Below are positions 28,614-39,400 of a DNA stretch of 64,000 nucleotides, piece by piece. The notes under the pieces were generated by a model. That model did not search any database and was not told the DNA's origin. It saw only the letters and a list, made by a program, of their open reading frames with translations. Location: contig JH720311.1 in NCBI GenBank assembly GCA_000231825.2, positions 844,026 through 908,025 on the forward strand, read 5' to 3'. A program made the position numbers and the translations under genes. Source of the stretch: Tetrahymena elliotti 4EA (taxonomy: Eukaryota; Ciliophora; Oligohymenophorea; Hymenostomatida; Tetrahymenidae). Every line of letters starts with the position of its first letter. Position 1 is the stretch's first letter.

Positions 28614-29905
28614 TCAGAGTAAATCTTCATTAAGAACTGAATAACCATCTTTTTTAGTTTGGTTCTTTTAATTTACTGCAGTGTTAGAATCATTTGAAGA
28701 GTCTACGTTGGTTTCAACTTCTAATTTATTTTCAGAAAACTCTGATTCTTATTATTATTAGAGTCTTTTTAGTTATAACTCTCTTTGCTATTAGATTGAT
28801 AAGGTGTTAGCAGTAGGTGCTTGTCCTCCAATAGAAACTCCCTTTCCTGCAAACTGTTAGAATTAATTTCCTGATTATTGATTCTAGTCTTATGAAGGGT
28901 TGATAACGTATTATTGTTGATTAGGTCTGCTTTAAGATTATTAAGAGGCTTGTTATGGGTCACCACCAATTGTGACTCCTCTTCCAGAAAAGGTAGAATT
29001 AGAAGGGGGAGCTTATTGTTGGTTTTAGTTTTGGTTATCACTAGATTAAATAAGGAAAGAACCACCTTAGTCTACAAAATCTGAACGATTTGTCATAGGC
29101 TTAAAAATAAAGCTATTTTTTAATGAAGCTATTCTTTATTCAGGTAATCTAAGCATCATTCCACCATAGAATTTGACTTCAATATAACCTAAAATGACAG
29201 CTGATATGAAATCAAATCTAATTTATCCAGAAAGCAAAGTGAAAAAGAGAAGAATGGCAAAAGGTTAAAATTTGTTTTTGATTTAAATGGGGAAACACAT
29301 GAAATTAGATTATGTTTCAGGATCAGAGAAGCATCTTAAACTCATGTAGAGTATTACAATATTAAATAAACCATAAGATGGAGCATTAGTACCAGTTTTG
29401 AATATTAAACTCAGAGTAACTATGATGATGAAATTAAGTAATTGAATTAAAAAGTTTTTAAACATGAAATCGCAAATGAAAGTAATAGTTCCGATTGATC
29501 TTTCAAGAGTTATTGCAGTGAATGTAAGAGATAGTAGACCGAAAAGAATACCCATAACATCATCTACAAACTAAGTGGTAAACATTCTCCATATTTAAAA
29601 TTTTAAAACCAAATCAGGAGAATTGTATAAATATCTAGCAATTCCTGTAAACATGTTCAAAAAGAAAACTCCTAAAGTGAAATAGTAAATTAGCTATTAT
29701 TTTTATATAAAATATTATTAAAATCTCTTATCTCTAACAGAAATCCAAAAATTTTCCTTTTATATTTTTTGAATAATTCAAAGTTGTTTTAACAAATATT
29801 CTATTGCTACATTTTTTGCTTCAATAACTTTGTTAAGAAATTATAATAAAAATTTACCTTTGAACCAAATGGCACAGATGTCCACCATCTCTTCAAATCA
29901 TCCAT
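28614..29905 (-). CDS. Derlin/rhomboid-like ER membrane protein with two SHP boxes
   Basis: Two exons (29858-29905 and 28614-29693, intron 29694-29857) encode 375 residues. The start MDDLKRWWTSVPFGSK leads into a first membrane helix; the element FQIWRMFTTQF matches the Derlin/rhomboid-pseudoprotease FQIWR signature and LERSIGT is rhomboid-like. Five to six hydrophobic segments follow. No rhomboid GxSG/His catalytic pair is evident, fitting an inactive Derlin-type protein. The C-terminal Gln/Asn-rich tail has two SHP motifs, FSGRGVTIGG and FAGKGVSIGG, which in Derlins and yeast Dfm1 recruit Cdc48/p97. Expected role: retrotranslocation in ER-associated degradation. A UBAC2-type relative is an alternative. 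Confidence 0.8.
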
Positions 29906-30635
29906 GCAGTTTCCTGCACCGTTTTATTATTGTGGTTAATTCATTTTTATTGTTTGTTTTTATTTTTACTACGCTAAAAGAAAAATTATTTATATTCCTA
30001 ATCTTATCTATTATTGTGCAAATTTTATTATAATTATTAATTACTTTAAATATACTCAATAAATCATCATATAAAGTGATTTCAACTACTATATCTCCTC
30101 TTTTATTCAGTTCTAATAAATTATTTAAATGTCATGCACCTTTCCATTTAATAATAGGTTAATCTTATCTTAACCAATATTAACTATTTTTAATCTTCCA
30201 TAAAATCCCTTTCAAAAATCAATCCATCTTGCTTTTAATCCACTTTAAAAATTAAAAATGTTGCTAAAATCCACCAAGTAATTCTAATTCATTATTTATC
30301 CCAAAGATAATGGTTTATCAATCAGATAATCAAACATTTTAACTTTTTTAATTAATTTAATATAATTTCTTCTATTTTAAAAATTTGAATTTAAATCACT
30401 AATAATAGGACTTTATCAAATTTACTATCTGGAAATTTACATAAAAACCCTATTAAATATTTATAAAAACTGAAAGAAATATTTATCTTAAAACTTTGAC
30501 TTTTAGCCTCTTTAAATATCTTACTATTTATCTAAAGACTTTCTTTTAATTTTATAAATTTATGTATGGTGCATATGCTTTCTAAGAAGAAAATACTCTT
30601 TTTTGATATAAAATCTTTTGAAATTTAGAAAATAA
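29906..30635. other. Intergenic region 5' of the Derlin-like gene
   Basis: About 0.7 kb of AT-rich DNA upstream of the minus-strand Derlin-like gene and containing its promoter. No convincing plus-strand gene is present. Confidence 0.4.
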
Positions 30636-30935
30636 TCAAAAAATATTGCATTTAAAAAATAAAATTATTTATTCTTCACTCATTTTATGTAAAGAAATTT
30701 TTGCTTCTATATTTGATTTTTCATTGATTATTTGTTTATTTTGAGTCTTTTCATCTTCTTAATTATCAATGCCTGAATTATCTTATTCTTCCTTTTCTTT
30801 TGGAATTTTTTAGACATCTTTTAGATTATTAAATTTTATTTTATTCTTTTTAAATTTATATAATTAATAAAAAAGTTTTTTTTTACAAATAAAAATTATC
30901 AAATTGTAAAATAGCCTAAAAAATAAAAAATAAGA
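30636..30935 (-). CDS. Possible small hypothetical protein (3' exon), start uncertain
   Basis: A minus-strand frame ending at TGA 30636-30638 reads as a hydrophobic segment (LFYNLIIFI) followed by a charged tail with KDVQKIPKEKEEQDNSGID, a composition more like coding than random AT-rich DNA. A TTTTTTAG acceptor-like sequence lies just before the hydrophobic segment, so this may be the last exon of a small gene with a 5' exon near 31000-31060. No start could be fixed and no family is recognised. Confidence 0.3.
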
Positions 30936-31330
30936 AATTAATTTTCAGAAATATTTTAAAATTATTTTTATAAAAATCAAATAAACATTTAATAAAAAAC
31001 ATCAGATTTAAAATAATTAATTAAACAATTTTTTTTTGATAAGGATTAGAATCTATCTTAAATCATATCGGTATTTGGTATTTGATTAGGGAATTGAAAA
31101 AATGAATGAATATCTAAATAAATCTAAAGGCTGATTTGATCTGCAGAAAAAAAGATATCAAAAACAAATGAGTGAGTTAATGATTTTGGAAAATAAATAA
31201 AAAATTAATTAAGATTCTATCTTCTTACACTTTTTTTAATTATAATTTAAGTAGAAAAATCTTTCAATAATTTTAAGTAACTTAGTTAGATTTTTATAAA
31301 AGGAGACTTATTTGGAAAAGGTAGATAAAT

Positions 31331-34300
31331 ATGTCAGAATAGATAGGAGGACTTTTTGAGTCTAGTTGGTCTATGAAAGTAGAATCAGGTTCAAAAATAA
31401 CAGCGATTGATTAAAATAGCAGAAATGTTTATATTGGTTATTAAAGTGGAACAATAAATATTTATCAAATTAATCGAAATGGTTTAAAGCTGGATTATTT
31501 GAAGTCTTAGCAGTAGGCAAAGAACAAGAGATTTTTTTCATTTAAAAATAGTATAGACTGCTTGAGAGAGTTTAACAACTATTTGCTAATTTTGAGTGAA
31601 GGATCTCTTCTTTGTGCAGATGGAGATACTCTAGAAAGTGTGGGCACAATTGTAGAAAAGAATTGCGTTATGGTTGTAGTAAATGAAGTTTAACAAGAAA
31701 GAATCTTAGCATTAACAAAAAAAAAGGAAGTTTTAATATTTGATTTAGAGGAAGTTCCATTTAGATTTAGGTAGTTAGATAAAAAAATATATCTCAGCGA
31801 AATACCTCCATAATTGATATTTTTTAATGAAATGATCTTTTACACAACTTATCGTAAAGATTATTGTTACTTAGACATAAATACTAACTTAGAGCCTAAA
31901 ACTCTTAATGTCCCTAAGAACTAACAATAAGCCTATATTAAAATTATATCACCTGAAGAGATGTTTGTTGTTATATCAAACAACACTGGTATCTTTTTGA
32001 CAGTAATTAATTCATTCTTTATTATATCTATCAAAAATATAAAAGATTTTCAGCTAATTTCTTCGAATTTAATCAGAAATATTTTACTTTATTTTATGAA
32101 ATAAAGATCAATAATAGAAATTATTTAGTTTTTTCTCTAAGATATATGCTAATTCAGTTTTGAGTTTCTCAAAAAAATAATTTTTTTCTATTTATTTTGT
32201 TGGCATTTTTAGTTAAAAAAATTGAATTTTTTTTAATAGTGATTAGAATAATTTTGAGTGTTTTTTGAAAATTTTATATGAATTTAATTAATTGATAACA
32301 TTTTATAAAATAGCTTGATGGAATGCCTAAGTAAAAGAGCACAATTTAGTTGGATGCTTAAAAGATAGTATAGAGCATTCATATGTTAGAGTAGTTTTTA
32401 ATAGTATTTTATGAAGGAAGTTTAATTTAGATGTTTAACATTGATGATTGTGTGCTGATATAGTAAATGGATATAGGAAATCGTTTGAATGAAGGGATTG
32501 TTAAATTTATAACAAATTACTAGAATAATTCAGTTGTTTATTTTGGTTCTTAATCTGAGATTAGAAATTTGTATCTTGTTTCATTTGAAGATTAAATTAG
32601 TAAGTTACTGTCAGAATGCAGTATTGAAAAGGCAATGTAAATATTTAACCAGCATTATTCGAAATCTAATTCTATGAGGTAGTAACGTCTTGAAGAATTT
32701 AATATAGATGCTTGCTGGTCTTTGCTTATGCATGGTAAATTTAATGATGCTTACAAAATTATTGAAGATAATTACAAGTATGATATAAGATAATTTATAG
32801 ACAGTTTCACTAATGATGATGATATAAATATTGTCATAGCTAAAATAAAAAAGAATAGATTAACTGCAATAGTTAATAGTGGAAAGAGTACCACAAGTGC
32901 AACATTAAAAAATACTGATAAAGAGTTCAGAGAAGAAATTCTTAAATTTTTGATAAAACTGTGTATAAAAAACAGAGAACATTATATAAAATTCTTAAAC
33001 AATAAAGACATCACATTTGATTTTTATTTATCTAGTCATTCTGCTAAATTTTATACAATTTCAAGAGACAGACATAAATATTCTTATTCATAAAATATTT
33101 CTAATCTTTAATCATTTTTTGAGTAACAATAAAAGAGTTCTGATTTAAGTAGTTTTGTCACCAAAAATCATACAGATTAAGATAACAACTCTACCTCATT
33201 TATAAACTCACAAGAAGTAGAAGAAGAATTTGACTAAAACATTACAGCAAAATAAATGCTTTCACAAATTGATTTTTATTTGATTAAGTATTTAATTATG
33301 CAAAATAATGAATAAGAGCTTATTACTATTTTAAGCAAAAATTCAAACAATTGTTAAGATAAATATGAAGAATTATTGCTAACCTTACAAGCTCTTATGT
33401 ATATAGGACCTAAATATAATGAAGTTATGTCAAGATTTTATGAATATTTCTAGAATTACACTGAAGCTTTGCTTCTTTGGCAAGATTGCATTGAGAATAA
33501 AAAGGATCTATCTGAAGCCTGCGATAATATTGCTAGAATATTAAAAATTTTCCCTAAAGAAAAACTCATTAGTGACTTTTTCCCTTATGTAATGGAACAC
33601 AAACCAGAAAAAGCAATTGATGTTTTCACTGTTCTAGATCCAAATAAATATCCACCAAGTTAAATAAAATAACTTATTTTATAAACTCCTAACATTTCCT
33701 TAGAAGTTAGAAATTAACTTACAGGAATCTATTTTGAAGTTTTGTGTATGAAATTTAATTATATTGATACAAATATTCATAATTCTTTAGCAGATTATTA
33801 TATAAGATTCCTTTTCTCTAAGTATCCTAAGGAAAAAAATTACTAAGAATTTAAGAAGGACTTAGCTTAAGTTTAATCTAAAGGAGCTGTCCTTAATTCA
33901 GAATTTGTAGAAAAATATAAAAGTTTTGATAGTTTTTTAAGAAATGAGGAAATGCTTTATGATGCTGAGTTTGTATTAAAATTCATTAACAACTCTTACC
34001 TTTAATAATAGATAATATTTCTTCTCTGTAAACTTGATTAGCATGAAAAGGCTTTGAGAATTTTAATTGATTAAAATGACCATGATACAGCTCAAGCATT
34101 ATGCAATCAAAAACAAAGTAAATTAGTTTCTATTCTATTCAAAATATATCTTGAAAAATACAATGAAGCCATTTAACAAGATGTCTCAAATAATAGCTTT
34201 ATAAGTACTTCCTCTAGAATGTCCTTTGTAGAAAATTCCAAAAGCAAAGATTCAAAATAAGATAGAGAATCAATTAATTAACAAAATCTGTATAAAAATT

Positions 34301-34803
34301 ATCTAGATGACATTTTATATAAATACAGTTACTATAAGGATTTAAATCCAATAGATATTCTGAATTTAATTCCTGATGATTGGGTAATAGGTTCATCTTC
34401 TTCTACTAAATCAATAACAGAATATGTTAGCCAAGACTAAAACAGAAATAGATCAAATAATATTATATAAAATGGTGAATAAGATGATGAAAATACAGCT
34501 TTGTATGAATTCCTTACATAAGCTCTTTCTGAGACTCTATATGCATAAAGATAAATTAGCTGCACAAAGAATGCTTCTGAATCTCTGCTGTTAGAAAATA
34601 AAATTAAACTCATCAATTGCAAAAAGGCCTATATTACATGGTATAATGATAGAAAATGTGCAGCATGCAACAAAACCATTACAGAATCTACCATATTTGT
34701 AATTTATCCAAATGGAGTGGTTGCTCATTAGAGTTGTGTTAGTAAATCTTTAACAATATGTCCAGAGACAGGATAAGACTTTGTAAAAACATTCAAATTT
34801 TGA
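31331..34803 (+). CDS. CORVET/HOPS tethering subunit, Vps3/Vps39 (TGFBRAP1/Vam6) family
   Basis: Two exons (31331-32002, 32314-34803; intron 32003-32313) encode 1053 residues. The N-terminal ~280 residues look like a CNH beta-propeller (KITAIDQNSRNVYIGYQSG; PEEMFVVISNNTGIFLT). A long helical middle resembles clathrin-type repeats, including ALLLWQDCIENKKDLSEACD and a low-complexity insert near 34200-34260. The C-terminus has the Vps39-type zinc-binding signature C-A-A-C-x(13)-YPNGVVAHQSC. These proteins bridge Rab GTPases and SNAREs for endosome/lysosome fusion. Vps39 and Vps3/TGFBRAP1 cannot be told apart here; the Tetrahymena literature describes CORVET without HOPS, which favours Vps3. Confidence 0.85.
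32003..32313 (+). other. Intron of the Vps3/Vps39-like gene
   Basis: GTAATT...AAAATAG, 311 nt, phase 0, joining GIFLT to LDGMP. Much of it is free of TGA in the upstream frame, so it could be misread as exon; it adds a low-complexity Ile/Phe-rich stretch and then meets TGA, and removing it restores a continuous CNH-like domain and an exon total divisible by three. Confidence 0.75.
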
Positions 34804-36442
34804 ATATTTCTCCTTGTTTAATTTATCGATTAGAATATTCAATTGTTTAAATAAAATCAAAATTAAGAATTACAATCACAAAATGAATCTAAATTAAATT
34901 CTATCCATTCATAAATATTTTTCTGAATATTATTTGAAAACAATTTTAAAAATCTCGAATCTATTTTAAATGTTTTTATTAAAAAAATAATTTATTTTAG
35001 CCTTCATCTATATATATTAAGAACAAATATGGAAAATTTAATTTAAATTTAGCCTTCATCTACATATATTAAAAACAAATATGGAAAAATTAAAAAATAA
35101 TAAAAGAGTTCATAAAGGTATGAAAATACTTTATATTTTCTATTTCAAATTGTTTTTGAATAAATTTTAAGCCATGCATTTTAATATGAATTTCATTTAT
35201 TTATTTAAATAGTTTTGTTTGAAATTTTGAAGTTTATGAATGATTTTAAATTTAAAAATAGATTTAAATTAAATGAAATTAATTATTTGAATTTTAGCTT
35301 AAAATTTCTTAAAAAATAAAATCTTTGTTCAAACCACACATAAAGATAAAAGAATAAAAAAAAGTAGCTTTCACTAAATCCTACAAAGCCACAAATAACT
35401 TAAGATCTTATCTAATTAACAGCAAAAAGGAAAAATATAAAAGATGCTCATGAGGAAATTTTTTTGAATAAATTAAATAATAATTAATATAATCCATTTT
35501 TTAATTTCTAAATAATTTTTTTAAAAACTGTGAGAAGTATGAATAATTTTAAATATAATAAAAAAAATTGATTTTAGCTTTAAGATAGATTTATTTTTAA
35601 TTGTATTAACAATAAAATAATTTTTAAAATGAGTTCTATTCAAAAAATTCAAAAAATAATAAATTTGAAAGATTTCTCTTTAAGACCACATAATATTTTA
35701 TTATAATTTTAGACAATAGAAATAATTAAAAACGTGAAATTATTTTCTATTGTTCTATTTTTTAAATATCTTTTGATGATGTTAATAAGTAAATTTTCTG
35801 TATTCTTTATATTATACTATCAATATTCATGGAAAATAATATTTTAAAGCAGATTAAAAGTTTAATTAATTTTATTGATTGATAAATAATATGTAGATAT
35901 ATTTTTGATAAAATTCAAATTAGTATTGAAAATTTTATTTGACTAATATATGATGAAGAAAAGTTAAAAGATTTGAATTTAAAAAAAATAAACAAAATGA
36001 ACGAATAGTTATTAGATATTAATATTTTTAAAATAATAGGTTATAGTGAGAGAAAAGTTCTGCTAATATTCTGAAGTTAAGTGAAATTCAAAATAAACAA
36101 AAGAGATTATGGATTTATGAATGAAAAAAAAGAAGCAAAAATCAAAGATGAATATTATGTTTTTTGAATATTTTTGAAAATGAATGTGTTTTAGTTAAAA
36201 TTTAAACAAGATGCATTGAAAATATGAATGAAAATTTTTAAAGTAGTTTGGTTGCTTTGAATAATATTGATTTTGTAAAAACTATTAAATATTCACTTTT
36301 TAACGAAAAAAGGAATAAAGTAGAAAGAAAATAATCATATTAATAATAATAACTATAATAGGATTTATTATTCATATAAAGAGTAAATTAAAAGATTTTT
36401 CATTATAGATTAGATAAAATATATCAATAAACTAATTTTAAG
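34804..36442. other. AT-rich intergenic region
   Basis: About 1.6 kb with no supported gene. It contains the short direct repeat at 34999-35095 and several A/T runs. Confidence 0.4.
34999..35095 (+). repeat. Short direct repeat, two copies
   Basis: AGCCTTCATCTA(T/C)ATATATT followed by AA.AACAAATATGGAAAA occurs at 34999 and again at 35051, a 52-base offset, with a few mismatches. It lies about 200 bases past the stop of the Vps gene. Confidence 0.75.
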
Positions 36443-39400
36443 ATGCAGTTTAGAGATTAAGAGAATTAATTGAATCTAAATATGCAATTCGGCGTAAGTA
36501 ATTCAGTAATGTCTTTTACCAATCATTTTAAAACATAGGAACAAGACAGCATTAAATAAGATAGGGAAAACAATTTATTTAATTATTAGCACAATACAGA
36601 AACTTATGCTTGTTAGAGTGAAGAAACCAATAAAAAAGAATAGCAGCCATAAAATTAGTTAGCTTTTGACATTATTCATTCATTTGCTTAAGATAGCTTA
36701 TCTAATCCAGTTTTAATTTAAAATATCAACAGTGATTAAAAATAAATTATTACTGGTTCTTCTTGCTCATCGTTTTCTTAGTTATCCTAAAGAGCTTAAA
36801 ATTCCAATAATTAAATGATTTTATTGAAGAATAACATAAATATTCCTAATTTGAATCTATAATAGAATTTGTACCAATATAATCCGGATTAATCAAGCAA
36901 TTATTTACCACCTTAGCCTAAATTTGGCAAAGATAGTTTAATTAAAAGCCCTAGCAAGGAATTTGATTTGGCTGAACTCTCTTCATAAAAGTAAGATAGT
37001 TAAAATATCAAGAGTATAAACTAAAATGTCCATTTATTTCCTCATAATTTACCAACTCCTTCTAAGAATCATTAAAAGATTCCTTCAATGGTTGTTCATC
37101 CTATTAGCTAGTAGCAATAAGAAAATAAATCATCTCTTTATTTTCCAATTAATTAGATGCTGAGCTAGGAGCAGTCAATAAGTTAAAATAATTCAAGTGT
37201 TTTGTGTAACACAAATGCTAAATCAAGCTATAGAAGCAATTCAACAGGAATGAATAATAATAGTCAAGTAAATTTAAATGTAAAAAATCTTTTGAATAAC
37301 AACAGTAGCAATCATAATTTTGATTTAAATTTTGCTAATAATAATTTCAATCCTAATAATTCTCTTGCTGCAAACTATAATTTTTAAATTATAAACAGCA
37401 ATTTTCAAAATGTAAATAATAATAATAATAATAATAATTCAAATAGCAATAACGGTCTCATTCCAAATAATAATATTAATTCATTTAAAACTAACAATTT
37501 TGTTACAAATTAGCTTAACAAAAGTAGTTTAGAAGAGAATAAAATGAACCTCACTGGTATAGATCTCACAAGCAGAAGTTTTTTAGGTGAAATATAATAA
37601 TAAAATATTTCTAATACAAATAGCAAGAGTATGATTAATGGAAATAACAGTTTTATCAACAGCAATAATAATAATATAAGTTTTGTAGCCAATTGTAATA
37701 ATACAACAATTATGAAAACTTTGGAGAAAAATATGGGAGTTTCTTATCAGCAAATGTAGCATTTGATTAATTCTTCTTAATAATTACAGAATAACTATTC
37801 TTTAGAAGTAGAAAAATATCTTGAATCCCTAAATAACTTAAAAGAAAAGTAGGAAAAATGTGAAAACAAATAAAAAAAGAAAAAGAAAGAGCTTGAAGAA
37901 ATAGAAGATTAAATAAATCAGATCGAAAATAAATAGGAATACCACAGGATTATGATTTTAAGTGATGAAGAAAATAGAAAATAAAAAATAGAAGTTAATT
38001 TTAACAGACACTCCTAGCTTGATACTGTCCTATAAAAAATGAAAAATCTTATTTCAATTATTCCAGACCCAAAAATGCACGAAAAATTTTAAGCTTCCAT
38101 TCTCCCCTTAGAAAATGTTTTAAGGCAACTTAGTTAAAGTAAAAAAGAAGTAATTTTATTCCTGCTCTAAGAAAGAGATGAGCAAATGAAAATCAGTGAG
38201 TATCTTAGTGCTCTTAGAGAAGACTTCAATTCATATATAATGAAAAACACAGAACACACTTTGATTTACGAAGAAAATAATGAAGTCTTAGATTCATTAA
38301 AAACATAATATCCTTCTGAGTGTTCTTATATTACTCAAAATGCTGAGTTTTTACATTAAAAGGATTTCATCTCACAAAAACTTTAGTAAGTTAAATTTGA
38401 TCATGAAAACACACAAAAGCAAATTCATTTCAAAGAACAAATGATTTCTAAGTTTAACGAAAACTGCACAATTTTGTAATAAAGGTTAGAACAAGCTAGA
38501 AGAAACAAGCAATCTGGCCCTGATTACCTAGCTTACGAAAATCAATTTTAGCTGTTCCTAGTTGATAGTTTTGATGAAAATGCAGTCCAATTCTACAAAG
38601 ATTTCATCAAAATTTTTGATTCTGAATTCCTTCAAAAAGCAGTCTTTAACTTTAAAGGAAATTCAAATATTTTATTAACTAAAATAATATCTTTTCAGAC
38701 TCTTCTTTTACAAGAAACTCATCTCATACTTTCCAACCAATTAAATCTCAAGTAAATTTATTTCAAAAACTTTTCATTTTTAATAAAATATTAATTTATT
38801 TGTTTGTTTTTCATTTTTACTATTAAAAATATGAAGAATTTTATTCATTTTTTAATTAAAATTTATTTTTTTTAAAGTTGTGAGGATTTAAGAAAGATCT
38901 AGGAATAAAAAAGGGAATTAATGGCAGATTTGAACTAAGTGGATATGCTTAGAGATATTATATTATCTATTTTGAGTTATGATTAATTATTGCTTAATGT
39001 GAGCATGTGTGTTAGAAATATGAAGAGAAAAGACATTATTATGTAGACTTTTTATTAGTATCTTATGAGCAAAAAGACTCAATTTAGTTTTAAATTTTAA
39101 GCTTAAAATGATATTATTAGTATAACTGAAGACTATATGAGAGCAAATAAAGATTTACTTAGTCTAGAGGGAGAGAAAAAATAGTTACAATTATTAATAA
39201 GTGAATAAATGAGAGAAATTAATATCCTTAAAAGTTAACTGTAGTAAATAGATCAAAACTTGGATAATAATGAAAATAATTTTAAAATTCACTATGCAAA
39301 GGAATGCTCTTCTTACTATGAAAAATACTTGAAAGAAAAAAATATCGTATTAAAGGATCTAATGTAAATATTTTTAAATTCAAAAAAATCATCAAAACAT

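Noticed and set aside
29830..30033. Plus-strand 67-codon ORF with a hydrophobic tail
   Set aside because: It overlaps the first exon and promoter of the minus-strand Derlin-like gene and has no code-6 extension or homology I recognise.
37510..37692. Minus-strand Leu-rich ORF
   Set aside because: Antisense of AAT/AAC/AGC-rich codons in the Asn-rich gene.
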